Positions 1-8,969 are shown, counted from the first letter of the stretch. The stretch is 64,000 nt of DNA from an uncultured Eubacteriales bacterium (GCA_934436505.1 CAKSAP010000001.1:558001-622000), one strand, 5' to 3'. Made by a program: numbers and translations. The notes: generated by a model not told the origin, from the sequence alone.

Positions 1-326
1 TTTCACTTACTGATGTCGGCGAAGTTTACAATGTTCCGATTTCACACGGCGAGGGCAGATTCTTGGCGAGCGAGGAGCTTATCAGGAAGCTTGCCGAGAA
101 CGGACAGATTGCAACGCAGTATGTTGACCTTTCGGGCAACGCTACAAACGACGTTCAGTTCAACCCCAACGATTCAATGTTCGCTATCGAGGGTATCACT
201 TCTCCCGACGGCAGAGTATTCGGCAAGATGGGACACAGCGAGCGTATTGGCTCGGGACTTTACAAAAATGTACCCGGAAATTACGATATTAAAATGTTTG
301 AGGCGGCTGTTAAGTACTTCAAATAA
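1..326 (+). CDS. purL: Phosphoribosylformylglycinamidine synthase, C-terminal fragment
   Basis: This is the 3' end of a longer gene that enters from before the window, open in frame from base 3 to the TAA at 324-326. The family makes FGAM from FGAR, glutamine and ATP in purine synthesis. The fragment matches the end of the glutamine amidotransferase domain of the large single-chain enzyme: VPISHGEGRF carries the His and Glu of the Cys-His-Glu triad, and GHSER lies near the C-terminus. The nucleophile Cys, the ATP-binding and the FGAR-binding regions are outside the window. A strong hairpin terminator follows 20 bases after the stop, so the purine gene is transcriptionally separate from the pyrimidine operon behind it. 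The assignment rests on the triad motif and the C-terminal pattern. Confidence 0.9.
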   Translation, partial: SLTDVGEVYNVPISHGEGRFLASEELIRKLAENGQIATQYVDLSGNATNDVQFNPNDSMFAIEGITSPDGRVFGKMGHSERIGSGLYKNVPGNYDIKMFEAAVKYFK

Positions 327-345
327 TTAAAGCTTAAATCAACAG

Positions 346-384
346 GCGGTTTAGTTCGATTTTTTGAGCTAAACCGCTTATTAT
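346..384 (+). terminator. Intrinsic terminator after purL
   Basis: The arms 346-357 (GCGGTTTAGTTC) and 366-377 pair over 12 bp with one G-T wobble. A T-rich stretch (TTATTATTTTGTT) follows. It ends the purL transcript just before the pyr promoter. Confidence 0.85.
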
Positions 385-388
385 TTTG

Positions 389-417
389 TTGACATCGGTG
401 CTGTTCAATGGTATAAT
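389..417 (+). promoter_or_regulatory. Sigma-A promoter of the pyr operon
   Basis: A perfect -35 TTGACA (389-394) and a perfect -10 TATAAT (412-417) are separated by 17 bp. Transcription should start near 424, giving a leader of about 140 nt before pyrC. A fully consensus promoter fits control by termination within the leader. Confidence 0.92.
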
Positions 418-426
418 ATCCAAAAG

Positions 427-550
427 TAAATCTTTAATTCGATACAGAGAGATCGGCAAGATTTGTTATATGTATATGAATAAGGCGCAGGGATATTGCG
501 TCGCTTGTTTATGCAGATAAGCCTTGCCGAAAAGCAAGGCTTTTATTTTA
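427..550 (+). promoter_or_regulatory. PyrR-type attenuator in the pyr leader
   Basis: The leader has the three parts of a PyrR attenuator. First, a binding hairpin: lower stem 428-434 with 458-464, an internal bulge, upper stem CGAT 440-443 with ATCG 452-455, and an ACAGAGAG loop that matches the conserved CNGNGA PyrR loop. Second, an intrinsic terminator: GCCTTGC 521-527 with GCAAGGC 534-540, then TTTTATTTT. Third, an antiterminator: 453-460 (TCGGCAAG) is perfectly complementary to 523-530 (CTTGCCGA), so this pairing disrupts both hairpins. In the known mechanism UMP-bound PyrR holds the first hairpin, frees the terminator and shuts the operon down. No pyrR gene is in the window. Confidence 0.88.
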
Positions 551-562
551 TCGGAGGACTAT

Positions 563-1783
563 ATGAACAACATTATAAATGCTCAGATATGTACCTTGAC
601 ATCGTTTCCTCAGTTCACAAAGGAAACGGTTTTAGGCGCATTTTCCGAATTTGGAGCAAGTGTTTATAATTCTTCTCAATATATGATTTTTCCCGGCTTT
701 TGCGATGTGCATGTGCATTTGCGTCAGCCGGGCTTTTCTTATAAAGAGACGATAAAATCGGGCACGCAGGCATCGGCTCACGGCGGTTATACAACGGTCT
801 GTTCAATGCCGAATTTGAAGCCTGTACCCGACTCTGCGGAGCACTTAAAAGAACAGCTTGACATAATCAAAAAGGACGCTGTTATAAATGTTTTGCCGTA
901 CGGAGCAATTACCGTCGGTCAAAACGGCGAAGAGCTTTCCGATATGGAGGGTATGGCAAAGGACGTAATCGCTTTTTCCGACGACGGCAGAGGTGTTCAG
1001 TCGGAGGAAATGATGAAAGAGGCTATGCTAAGGGCAAAGGCACTCGGCAAGATTATCGTCGCTCATTGTGAGGATAATTCATTGCTTCACGGCGGTTACA
1101 TTCACGACGGCGTTTACGCAAGCAAACATTCGCACAGGGGAATTTGCTCCGAAAGCGAGTGGAAGCCTATTAAGAGAGACCTTGAACTATGCAGGCAGAC
1201 TGGTTGCGCTTATCACGTTTGCCACATTTCCTGTAAGGAGAGTGTGGAGCTGATACGGCAGGCAAAGGCACAGGGCGTTGACGTAACCTGCGAAACAGGG
1301 CCGCATTACTTGATACTTACGGACGAGGACTTGAAAGAGGACGGACGGTTCAAGATGAATCCGCCGCTTCGCTCAAAAGAGGACAGGCAGGCGCTTATCG
1401 AGGGTGTATTGGACGGCACTGTTGATATGATAGCAACCGACCACGCACCGCACAGTCAAGAGGAGAAGTCGAGAGGGCTTGAAAAGAGTGCTTTCGGAAT
1501 TGTCGGAATTGAAACGGCTTTTCAGCTTCTCTACACGCATCTTGTTAAAAAGAATATAATCTCACTTGAAAAACTTGTTGAGCTTTTGGCGGTCAATCCG
1601 AGAAAGCGTTTCGGCATTGAATACGACAACAGCTTTACCGTGTGGGATTTAGATAAAAAAACCGTTATAAATCCGTCGGATTTTCTCTCAATGGGAAAGG
1701 CTACCCCGTTTGAGGGCGAAGAGGTATTCGGCGAGTGCGAACTGACGGTTTGCAACGGCAAAACAGCTTATAAGAAGTTTTAA
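563..1783 (+). CDS. pyrC: Dihydroorotase
   Basis: Cyclises N-carbamoyl-aspartate to dihydroorotate, the third step of UMP synthesis, in the cytosol. The 406-aa product is a type I amidohydrolase with the zinc motif DVHVHLRQPG (from residue 48), HCED (168-171), HVCHIS (218-223) and the catalytic Asp of ATDHAPH (291-297). The start is the ATG at 563, with GGAGG at 553-557. The reading frame is open further upstream to 524, but those codons lie inside the attenuator terminator and are not translated. It is the first gene of the operon, with carB 24 bases downstream. Confidence 0.96.
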   Translation: MNNIINAQICTLTSFPQFTKETVLGAFSEFGASVYNSSQYMIFPGFCDVHVHLRQPGFSYKETIKSGTQASAHGGYTTVCSMPNLKPVPDSAEHLKEQLDIIKKDAVINVLPYGAITVGQNGEELSDMEGMAKDVIAFSDDGRGVQSEEMMKEAMLRAKALGKIIVAHCEDNSLLHGGYIHDGVYASKHSHRGICSESEWKPIKRDLELCRQTGCAYHVCHISCKESVELIRQAKAQGVDVTCETGPHYLILTDEDLKEDGRFKMNPPLRSKEDRQALIEGVLDGTVDMIATDHAPHSQEEKSRGLEKSAFGIVGIETAFQLLYTHLVKKNIISLEKLVELLAVNPRKRFGIEYDNSFTVWDLDKKTVINPSDFLSMGKATPFEGEEVFGECELTVCNGKTAYKKF

Positions 1784-1807
1784 TATATAAAATCGGAGGA
1801 AAAAAGT

Positions 1808-4800
1808 ATGGCAAAAAGAACAGACATTAAAAAGGTATTGATTATCGGCTCAGGTCCTATCGTAATCGGTCAGGCTGCCGAGTTCGACTATGCAGGCACA
1901 CAGGCTTGCCTTGCATTGAAAGAGGAGGGCTATGAGGTAATTCTTTGTAACTCAAACCCTGCCACAATAATGACCGACACAACGATTGCAGATAAGGTCT
2001 ATATGGAGCCATTAACGCTTGAATATATCGCAAAAATTCTCCGTTACGAGCGACCCGACGCTATAGTTCCGGGTATCGGCGGACAGACGGGTCTTAACCT
2101 TGCAATGCAGCTTGAAAAGAAAGGTATCCTCAAGGAGTGCGGAACAAAGCTTCTCGGAACTTCGAGCGACAGTATCGAGAGAGCAGAGGACAGAGAGCTT
2201 TTCAAGGAAATGTGCGAGTCAATCGGCGAGCCTGTTATCCCGTCGGAGATAACCTACAATCTTGAAGAGGCTAAAAAGGCGGCTGTCGATATCGGCTATC
2301 CCGTTGTTTTGCGTCCTGCTTTCACATTGGGCGGAACAGGCGGCGGCTTTGCAAACAACGAGGAAGAGCTTGTTGAAATCGGCGTAAATGCATTCAAGCT
2401 CTCTCCCGTTCATCAGGTTCTTATCGAAAAGAGCGTTAAGGGCTATAAGGAAATCGAATTTGAGGTAATGAGAGACTCAAATGACCACGCAATCACAATT
2501 TGCGGTATGGAAAACATTGACCCCGTAGGTGTTCACACAGGCGACTCAATCGTTGTAGCTCCCATTCTTTCGCTCAACGACCACGACCTTAAAATGCTCA
2601 ACGACAGCGCAATAAAAATCATTCGTGAGCTTAAAATCGAGGGCGGCTGCAACGTTCAGTTTGCACTCAACCCCGAGTCAAGCGAATACTTCCTTATCGA
2701 GGTAAACCCGAGAGTTTCACGTTCCTCGGCACTTGCTTCAAAGGCAAGCGGTTATCCGATAGCAAGAGTTACTGCGAAAATCGCTATGGGTATGGCTCTT
2801 GAGGATATTCCCGTAGCAGGCGGTACGGCGGCTATCGAGCCGAGCCTTGACTATATCGTTGCAAAATTCCCCCGTTTCCCGTTCGATAAGTTCGTTGACG
2901 CACCGAACACACTCGGTACGCAGATGAAAGCGACGGGCGAGGTTATGGGTATCGGCTCAACGCTTGAAGAGTGCTTGCTCAAATCTGTCCGTTCACTTGA
3001 AACGGGCGTTTGCCACTTCCACCTTGCTAAATTTGACGGCTGCACGGACGAAGAACTTATGAGCTATATTCAGGAGTTCAAGGACGACAACATTTATGCA
3101 ATATTCGAGCTTATCCGCAGAGGCGTTTCAATAGAAAAAATCCACGAGCTTACAAAGGTAACGGAGCTTTTCCTTGAAAGCTACAAGAGAATTGTGGAGA
3201 TGGAAAACAAGCTCAAGGAGAACGTCGGCTCTGTCGAGGCTCTCAAGGCAGCAAAGGTTATGGGTATTTCCGACAAGTACATTTCACAGGTTTGGAATAT
3301 GCCCGAAGTTGACGTTTATAACACAAGAAAGGCAAACGGTATCATCCCTGTATTCAAAATGGTTGATACCCTCCACACAGGTAAGTACATAGCATATCTC
3401 TATTCCTCTTACACGGGCGAGAACGCTTCAAGACTTACCGATAAAAAGAAAATAATCGTTCTCGGTGCAGGTCCTATCCGTATCGGTCAGGGCGTTGAGT
3501 TTGACTATTCGACCGTTCACGCAGTTCAGACAATCAAGCGTGCAGGCTATGAGGCAATAATCATCAACAACAACCCCGAAACAGTATCGACCGACTACAC
3601 CACAGCGGACAAGCTCTATTTTGAGCCGCTTACCCCCGAAGATGTTATGGCGATAATCGACTTTGAAAAGCCCGAGGGTGTAATCGCTTCGCTCGGCGGT
3701 CAGACTGCAATCAACCTTGCTCAGCCGCTTATGGACAGAGGCGTTAAGATTATCGGCACGGACTGCGAGGCTATTGAAAAGGCAGAGAACAGAGACAGCT
3801 TTGAAAAGATCCTTAAAGACCTTGATATTCCTCAGCCCAAGGGCAAGGCAGTTACAAATATCGAGGACGGTCTTAAAGCGGCAAACGAAATCGGTTATCC
3901 CGTGCTTGTTCGTCCCTCATTCGTTCTCGGCGGACGTGCTATGCAGATAGTTTCAAAGGACGAGGACTTGAAGCACTACCTTAAAACAGCCGTTGAAATC
4001 GACGAGGACAAGCCCGTACTTGTTGACAAGTACATTCAGGGTAAAGAGGTTGAGGTTGACGCAATTTGCGACGGCATAAACGTATTTGTACCCGGTATTA
4101 TGGAATTGGTTGAGAGAACAGGCGTTCACTCGGGCGACTCGATAAGCGTTTATCCGACCTTCTCAATTTCCGACAAGGTAAAGGGCATAATCTTGCAGTA
4201 TGCAAAGAAACTCGGTCTCGGAATAGGTATAATCGGTCTTTACAACATTCAGTTTATCGTTGACCCGCAGGACAATGTTTATATAATCGAGGTAAATCCC
4301 CGTTCGTCAAGAACAGTTCCGTTCCTCTCAAAAGCAACAGGCTATTCGCTTGCCGACATCGCAACAGAGGTTATCCTCGGCAAGAGCTTAAAGGAGCAGG
4401 GAATTTTCGAACTTTATCCCGAGGAGAAAAAGCGTCATTATGTAAAGGTTCCCGTATTCTCGTTCAACAAGATTAAGGGACTTGACGCTTATCTTTCACC
4501 CGAAATGAAATCAACCGGAGAGGCTATCGGCTATGACGATAAGCTTCACCGTGCAATGTTCAAGGCTTTGACAGCTTCGGGTATGAACCTTCAAAACTAC
4601 GGTACGGTGCTTGTAACGCTTGCGGACGAGGATAAGGAAGAGGCAATTCCGCTTATTCGCAGATTTTACAATATGGGCTTCAACATTGAGGCTACAAGCG
4701 GTACTGCCGACATATTGAAAAAGAACGGAATTCGCACAAAGGTAAGAGGCAAGATTTCCGAGGGAAGCGAAGAAATTCTCGACTCTATCCGTGCAGGCTA

Positions 4801-4981
4801 TGTAAGCTATGTTATCAACACAAGAGCTATACTTTCGGGCAATCACTATGACGACGGTGTTGAAATCCGCCGTTGCGCTACCGAAAACAATGTAACAATG
4901 TTTACCTCGCTTGATACCGTTCGTGTACTTCTCGACGTACTTGAGGAAACAACGCTTACAATTTCAACTATCGACGCTTAA
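1808..4981 (+). CDS. carB: Carbamoyl-phosphate synthase large subunit
   Basis: Makes carbamoyl phosphate from bicarbonate, two ATP and ammonia, which the glutaminase subunit CarA channels to it. The 1057-aa protein has the usual full length and internal duplication: two ATP-grasp halves, each opening with a repeated motif (IIGSGPIVIGQAAEFDY near residue 12 and VLGAGPIRIGQGVEFDY near 557), and a C-terminal methylglyoxal-synthase-like allosteric domain (roughly 940-1057) that binds UMP or ornithine in relatives. RBS is CGGAGGA at 1795-1801. The partner gene carA is neither between pyrC and carB nor elsewhere in the window, so the glutaminase subunit must be encoded at another locus. Confidence 0.97.
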   Translation: MAKRTDIKKVLIIGSGPIVIGQAAEFDYAGTQACLALKEEGYEVILCNSNPATIMTDTTIADKVYMEPLTLEYIAKILRYERPDAIVPGIGGQTGLNLAMQLEKKGILKECGTKLLGTSSDSIERAEDRELFKEMCESIGEPVIPSEITYNLEEAKKAAVDIGYPVVLRPAFTLGGTGGGFANNEEELVEIGVNAFKLSPVHQVLIEKSVKGYKEIEFEVMRDSNDHAITICGMENIDPVGVHTGDSIVVAPILSLNDHDLKMLNDSAIKIIRELKIEGGCNVQFALNPESSEYFLIEVNPRVSRSSALASKASGYPIARVTAKIAMGMALEDIPVAGGTAAIEPSLDYIVAKFPRFPFDKFVDAPNTLGTQMKATGEVMGIGSTLEECLLKSVRSLETGVCHFHLAKFDGCTDEELMSYIQEFKDDNIYAIFELIRRGVSIEKIHELTKVTELFLESYKRIVEMENKLKENVGSVEALKAAKVMGISDKYISQVWNMPEVDVYNTRKANGIIPVFKMVDTLHTGKYIAYLYSSYTGENASRLTDKKKIIVLGAGPIRIGQGVEFDYSTVHAVQTIKRAGYEAIIINNNPETVSTDYTTADKLYFEPLTPEDVMAIIDFEKPEGVIASLGGQTAINLAQPLMDRGVKIIGTDCEAIEKAENRDSFEKILKDLDIPQPKGKAVTNIEDGLKAANEIGYPVLVRPSFVLGGRAMQIVSKDEDLKHYLKTAVEIDEDKPVLVDKYIQGKEVEVDAICDGINVFVPGIMELVERTGVHSGDSISVYPTFSISDKVKGIILQYAKKLGLGIGIIGLYNIQFIVDPQDNVYIIEVNPRSSRTVPFLSKATGYSLADIATEVILGKSLKEQGIFELYPEEKKRHYVKVPVFSFNKIKGLDAYLSPEMKSTGEAIGYDDKLHRAMFKALTASGMNLQNYGTVLVTLADEDKEEAIPLIRRFYNMGFNIEATSGTADILKKNGIRTKVRGKISEGSEEILDSIRAGYVSYVINTRAILSGNHYDDGVEIRRCATENNVTMFTSLDTVRVLLDVLEETTLTISTIDA

Positions 4982-4990
4982 GGAGATAAG

Positions 4991-5725
4991 ATGAAACAGG
5001 TTTTATTGACGGTAAAGGAAAATATTCCGCTTACCGAAAATGTATATAAAATGACGCTTTGCGGCGATTGCTCGGACATTACCGCATCGGGTCAGTTTGT
5101 CAACATAAAATTAGACGGACTTTTTCTTCGTCGTCCCATTTCGGTTTGCGATAAGGACGGCGATACCCTCACAATAATATACAAGGTTGTCGGCAAGGGC
5201 ACAGAGGCTATGAAAGAGCTTGAAAACGGTGCTGTTTTGGACGTTCTTACGGGTCTCGGCAACGGCTACGACCTTGAAAAAAGCGGAAGCTCTCCGTTGC
5301 TTATCGGCGGCGGAGTAGGCGTACCGCCTATGTATTTGCTTGCTAAAAAACTCATAGAGCAGGGCAAAAGGGTGTCTGTCGTATTGGGCTTTAACACAAG
5401 GAGTGAAGTATTTTACGAAAACGAGTTCAAGGCTCTCGGCTGTGATGTTACCGTTACAACGGCTGACGGAAGCTACGGCGTAAAGGGCTTTGTTACAAAC
5501 GCAATGGATAAAGACTACACATATTTCTATTGTTGCGGTCCCGAGCCTATGCTCAAAGCCGTGTACAAGACTTCGAATACCTCGGGTCAGTTCAGCTTTG
5601 AGGAGCGAATGGGCTGTGGTTTCGGTGCTTGTATGGGTTGCAGCTGCAAGACAATTACAGGCTACAAGCGAATTTGCAAGGACGGCCCTGTGATTGAAAA
5701 GGAGGAGATTTTATGGGAAGATTAA
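4991..5725 (+). CDS. pyrK: Dihydroorotate dehydrogenase B, electron transfer subunit
   Basis: FAD and [2Fe-2S] subunit that passes electrons from dihydroorotate (via PyrD) to NAD+ in class 1B enzymes. The N-terminal half is a ferredoxin-reductase FAD barrel (RRPISV near 45) and the middle is the NAD-binding part (LLIGGGVGVPPM). The C-terminus carries the cluster cysteines C209, C214, C217 and C229 in GCGFGACMGCSCK...RICKDGPV. The 244-aa length is usual. RBS AAGGAG is at 4979-4984. The last 13 bases overlap pyrD, which fits translational coupling and subunit balance. Confidence 0.96.
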   Translation: MKQVLLTVKENIPLTENVYKMTLCGDCSDITASGQFVNIKLDGLFLRRPISVCDKDGDTLTIIYKVVGKGTEAMKELENGAVLDVLTGLGNGYDLEKSGSSPLLIGGGVGVPPMYLLAKKLIEQGKRVSVVLGFNTRSEVFYENEFKALGCDVTVTTADGSYGVKGFVTNAMDKDYTYFYCCGPEPMLKAVYKTSNTSGQFSFEERMGCGFGACMGCSCKTITGYKRICKDGPVIEKEEILWED

Positions 5726-6624
5726 GTGTAAACCTTTGCGGTATCGAGCTTGACAATCCCGTAATTCCTGCTTCGGGTACATTCGGCTTCGGATATGAAT
5801 TTGCGGAGCTTTACGATATAAATTGTCTCGGCACATTTTCGTTCAAGGGCACAACAAAGGACGCTCGCTTCGGAAATCCCACACCGAGAATTGCGGAATG
5901 TCCCTCGGGTATGATAAATGCCGTAGGACTTCAAAATCCCGGTGTCGAAAAGGTCATTTCAACCGAACTTCCTAAGCTCAAAAAGTGCTTTAACAAGCCT
6001 GTTATGGCAAATGTCAGCGGATTTTCGGTTGACGATTACGCCTACACCTGCGAAAAGCTCGATAAAGAGGAGCAGGTTGGCTGGCTTGAGGTCAATGTCA
6101 GCTGTCCGAACGTTCACGGCGGCGGTATGAGCTTCGGTACAGACCCGAGCGCTGCGGGGGAGGTCACAAGGGCGGTAAAGAGCGTTACCAAAAAGCCCGT
6201 TATCGTTAAACTCTCGCCCAATGTAACGGATATAGTTGCAATTGCAAAGGCTTGCGAGGAAGCGGGCGCAGACGGAATAAGCCTTATCAATACAATGCTC
6301 GGAATGAGGATCGATTTGAATAAAAGACAGCCCGTTATCAAGAATAAAATGGGCGGATTTTCAGGCTCTGCCATATTCCCCGTGGCTGTGAGAATGGTGT
6401 ATCAGGTGTCTCACGCAGTAAAAATTCCCGTTGTCGGAATGGGCGGCGTAAGCTCTGCCGAGGACGTGGTTGAAATGATGATGGCAGGCGCAACGGCGGT
6501 TGAAATCGGCGCACAAAACCTTGTAAACCCCTATGCTTGCCGTGATATAATCGAGGAACTTCCGTCGGTGCTCGATAAGTACAGAATAAATAATATCAGT
6601 GATATAATAGGAGTTGTTGAATAA
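5713..6624 (+). CDS. pyrD: Dihydroorotate dehydrogenase B, catalytic subunit
   Basis: Oxidises dihydroorotate to orotate with FMN and works as a PyrD2-PyrK2 heterotetramer with NAD+ as acceptor. The 303-aa TIM barrel has the class 1 catalytic cysteine in NVSCPNVHGGG (C131), where membrane-bound class 2 enzymes have serine, plus the phosphate/FMN-binding GMGGVSSAED near the C-terminus. Its start overlaps pyrK and its stop overlaps the pyrF start (TAATG), so pyrK-pyrD-pyrF are tightly coupled. The partner pyrK confirms class 1B. Confidence 0.97.
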   Translation: MGRLSVNLCGIELDNPVIPASGTFGFGYEFAELYDINCLGTFSFKGTTKDARFGNPTPRIAECPSGMINAVGLQNPGVEKVISTELPKLKKCFNKPVMANVSGFSVDDYAYTCEKLDKEEQVGWLEVNVSCPNVHGGGMSFGTDPSAAGEVTRAVKSVTKKPVIVKLSPNVTDIVAIAKACEEAGADGISLINTMLGMRIDLNKRQPVIKNKMGGFSGSAIFPVAVRMVYQVSHAVKIPVVGMGGVSSAEDVVEMMMAGATAVEIGAQNLVNPYACRDIIEELPSVLDKYRINNISDIIGVVE

Positions 6625-7322
6625 TGGGTAAGGATGTAATTGTAGCTTGCGACTTTGCGAGCGCAGAAAAAACTTATGAATTTCTTGACCTGTTTACAGA
6701 GCGTAAACCCTTTGTTAAAATCGGTATGGAGCTTTTCTATGCAGAGGGTCCGCAGATTGTCAAGGAAATTAAAAAGAGAGGACATAAAATTTTCCTCGAT
6801 TTGAAGCTTCACGATATTCCCAATACCGTTAAAAAGTCAATGGCTGTTCTCTCACGCCTTGACGTTGATATTTGCAATCTTCATGCAGGCGGTACTGTCA
6901 GAATGATGGAGGCTGCCCTTGAAGGACTTACAAGAGAGGACGGCACAAGACCGCTTTTGATTGCCGTTACTCAGCTTACCTCGACCGATCAGGAGGCTAT
7001 GGAGAACGATTTGCTCATTCACGAGCCGATTGACAAGGTTGTTATGCACTACGCACACAATGCGAAAATCGCAGGTCTTGACGGCGTTGTTTGCTCTCCG
7101 CTTGAAGCGCAAAAGGTACATGAGGTTTGCGGTAAGGACTTCTTGACCGTTACACCCGGCGTTCGCTTCGCAGACGGAGATATAGGCGACCAAAAGCGTG
7201 TTATGACGCCTGCACAGGCAAAGGAAATCGGCTCTGATTACATTGTTGTCGGCAGACCGATTACGGCGGCTGATGACCCCGTTGCCGCTTACGAGCGTTG
7301 TATAAAAGAATTTGTTGATTAA
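6624..7322 (+). CDS. pyrF: Orotidine 5'-phosphate decarboxylase
   Basis: Decarboxylates OMP to UMP, the last step of the pathway. The 232-aa TIM barrel has the signature DLKLHDIPNTV at 59-69 with the catalytic Lys61 and Asp64 (the Asp-Lys-Asp array), and the phosphate-binding VVGRPIT near the C-terminus. The ATG shares one base with the pyrD stop codon. Confidence 0.97.
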   Translation: MGKDVIVACDFASAEKTYEFLDLFTERKPFVKIGMELFYAEGPQIVKEIKKRGHKIFLDLKLHDIPNTVKKSMAVLSRLDVDICNLHAGGTVRMMEAALEGLTREDGTRPLLIAVTQLTSTDQEAMENDLLIHEPIDKVVMHYAHNAKIAGLDGVVCSPLEAQKVHEVCGKDFLTVTPGVRFADGDIGDQKRVMTPAQAKEIGSDYIVVGRPITAADDPVAAYERCIKEFVD

Positions 7323-7336
7323 CTAAGGAGAACGAA

Positions 7337-7975
7337 ATGGAACTTAAAGAACTTATTGCCAAGGATTTACTTAAAATTAAGGCGGTTTTCTTCCGTCCTG
7401 AAGAGCCGTTCACTTGGGCTAGCGGAATTAAAAGCCCCGTTTACTGCGATAACAGACTTACTTTGACAGCTCCCGAGGTACGCACAGACGTTGAAAAGGG
7501 CTTGGCTGAACTTGTAAAGGAATATTATCCCGAGGCAGAGGTGCTTATGGGTACTTCGACCGCAGGTATCGCTCATGCGGCAATCACGGCTCATCTTCTT
7601 GATATGCCTATGGGTTATGTTCGCTCGGGCGCAAAGGATCACGGCAGACAGAATCAGATTGAGGGCAGACTTGAAAAGGGTCAGAAGGTTGTTGTTGTCG
7701 AGGATCTTATTTCAACGGGCGGCAGTGTTATCGAAGTTGTAAATGTTCTTCGTGAGGCAGGCGCAGAGGTATTGGGCGTTGTTTCAATCTTCACTTACGG
7801 TATGCAGAAGGGTCTTGACAGACTTAAAGAGGCGGACGTTAAAAATGTTTCTCTTACCGACTTCGACCATATCGCAGAGGTTGCGGCACAGGAGGGCTAT
7901 ATTAAGCCCGAGGACATTAAAAAGCTTATCGCATTCAGAAACAATCCCTCGGATGAGAGCTGGATAGGAGCATAA
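7337..7975 (+). CDS. pyrE: Orotate phosphoribosyltransferase
   Basis: Adds ribose 5-phosphate from PRPP to orotate to make OMP. The 212-aa protein has the type I PRPP motif VVVVEDLISTGGSV (about 118-131) and the flexible-loop sequence GAKDHGRQNQIEGR (98-111) that closes over the active site. RBS AAGGAG lies at 7325-7330. A long hairpin without a T-tract separates it from pyrB. Confidence 0.97.
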   Translation: MELKELIAKDLLKIKAVFFRPEEPFTWASGIKSPVYCDNRLTLTAPEVRTDVEKGLAELVKEYYPEAEVLMGTSTAGIAHAAITAHLLDMPMGYVRSGAKDHGRQNQIEGRLEKGQKVVVVEDLISTGGSVIEVVNVLREAGAEVLGVVSIFTYGMQKGLDRLKEADVKNVSLTDFDHIAEVAAQEGYIKPEDIKKLIAFRNNPSDESWIGA

Positions 7976-7991
7976 TAATCAGATTATATTG

Positions 7992-8025
7992 CCCTCAAAA
8001 TTTACCTTTGGTAAAATTTTGAGGG
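7992..8025 (+). repeat. Hairpin between pyrE and pyrB
   Basis: Arms 7992-8000 (CCCTCAAAA) and 8017-8025 pair perfectly. The stem extends with TTTACC 8001-8006 against GGTAAA 8010-8015, with one bulged A and a 3-base loop. A purine run (AAGAAAGG) follows instead of T residues, so it is unlikely to be a full terminator. It could stabilise or process the operon mRNA between pyrE and pyrB. Confidence 0.6.
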
Positions 8026-8045
8026 AAGAAAGGCTATGGTGAACA

Positions 8046-8969
8046 ATGAGAAGCATCATTGATATAGTTGAGCTTTCGACAGAGGAATTGGATGAGCTTG
8101 TTAAAACGGCTTTGGATATAATCGCTAATCCGAAAAAGTACGAAAACATCTGTAAAGGTAAAAAGCTTGCCACCCTTTTCTTTGAGCCGTCAACAAGGAC
8201 GAGAATGAGCTTCGAAGCGGCTATGTATGAGCTGGGCGGTAACGTGATTTCAATGACTGATGCGGCTTCGTCCTCGGCTTCAAAGGGCGAGAGCGTATCC
8301 GATACCGCAAAGGTTGTCAGCTGCTATGCGGACATAATCGCAATGAGGCATCCGAAAGAGGGTGCGGCGTATGTTGCGGCAAAGGCGGCTTCTATTCCCG
8401 TCATAAACGCAGGCGACGGCGGTCATTGCCACCCGACTCAAACTCTTGCGGATTTGCTTACGATTTACCGTGAAAAGGGCAGGTTCAATGATTTGACCGT
8501 AGGACTTTGCGGCGACCTTAAATTCGGCAGAACGGTTCATTCGCTTATAAACGCTCTTTCGAGATACAGCGGAATTAAGTTTGTGCTTATTTCGCCCGAG
8601 GAACTGAAGCTTCCGAGCTATGTTAAGCGTGATTCGATAAAAAATAAGAACATACCTTACGTTCAGACGACAGACCTTGAAGGCGTAATGCCCGAGCTTG
8701 ACATTCTTTATATGACAAGAGTTCAAAGGGAGAGATTTTTCAACGAGGAGGATTATCTTCGCTTAAAGGACAGCTATATCCTCACTCCCGACAAGCTCGA
8801 AAATGCAAAAAAAGACCTTACGATTATGCACCCGTTGCCGAGGGTAAATGAAATAAGCGTTGCAATCGACGACGACCCGAGAGCGTGCTATTTCAAGCAG
8901 GTTTTGAACGGAAAGTATATGCGTATGGCATTGATACTCAAGCTTTTGAAGGAGGCAGGCACGATATGA
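8046..8969 (+). CDS. pyrB: Aspartate carbamoyltransferase, catalytic subunit
   Basis: Transfers the carbamoyl group from carbamoyl phosphate to aspartate. The 307-aa chain has the carbamoyl-phosphate motif FFEPSTRTR (45-53) and the HPLPRVNE loop near residue 260. The start is the first ATG after an in-frame TGA at 8040-8042. The Shine-Dalgarno is weak (AAAGG, 12 bases away), so translation may depend on the structured spacer upstream. The ATGA overlap with pyrI and the presence of that gene point to a regulated ATCase. Confidence 0.96.
   Translation: MRSIIDIVELSTEELDELVKTALDIIANPKKYENICKGKKLATLFFEPSTRTRMSFEAAMYELGGNVISMTDAASSSASKGESVSDTAKVVSCYADIIAMRHPKEGAAYVAAKAASIPVINAGDGGHCHPTQTLADLLTIYREKGRFNDLTVGLCGDLKFGRTVHSLINALSRYSGIKFVLISPEELKLPSYVKRDSIKNKNIPYVQTTDLEGVMPELDILYMTRVQRERFFNEEDYLRLKDSYILTPDKLENAKKDLTIMHPLPRVNEISVAIDDDPRACYFKQVLNGKYMRMALILKLLKEAGTI

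Noticed and set aside
13..330. 105-codon plus-strand frame at the window start
   Set aside because: It overlaps the purL 3' end in another frame, is rich in Ser and Arg from shifted reading, and has no ribosome site.
524..562. Upstream extension of pyrC by 13 codons
   Set aside because: The extra codons fall in the attenuator terminator; the ATG at 563 has a proper Shine-Dalgarno.
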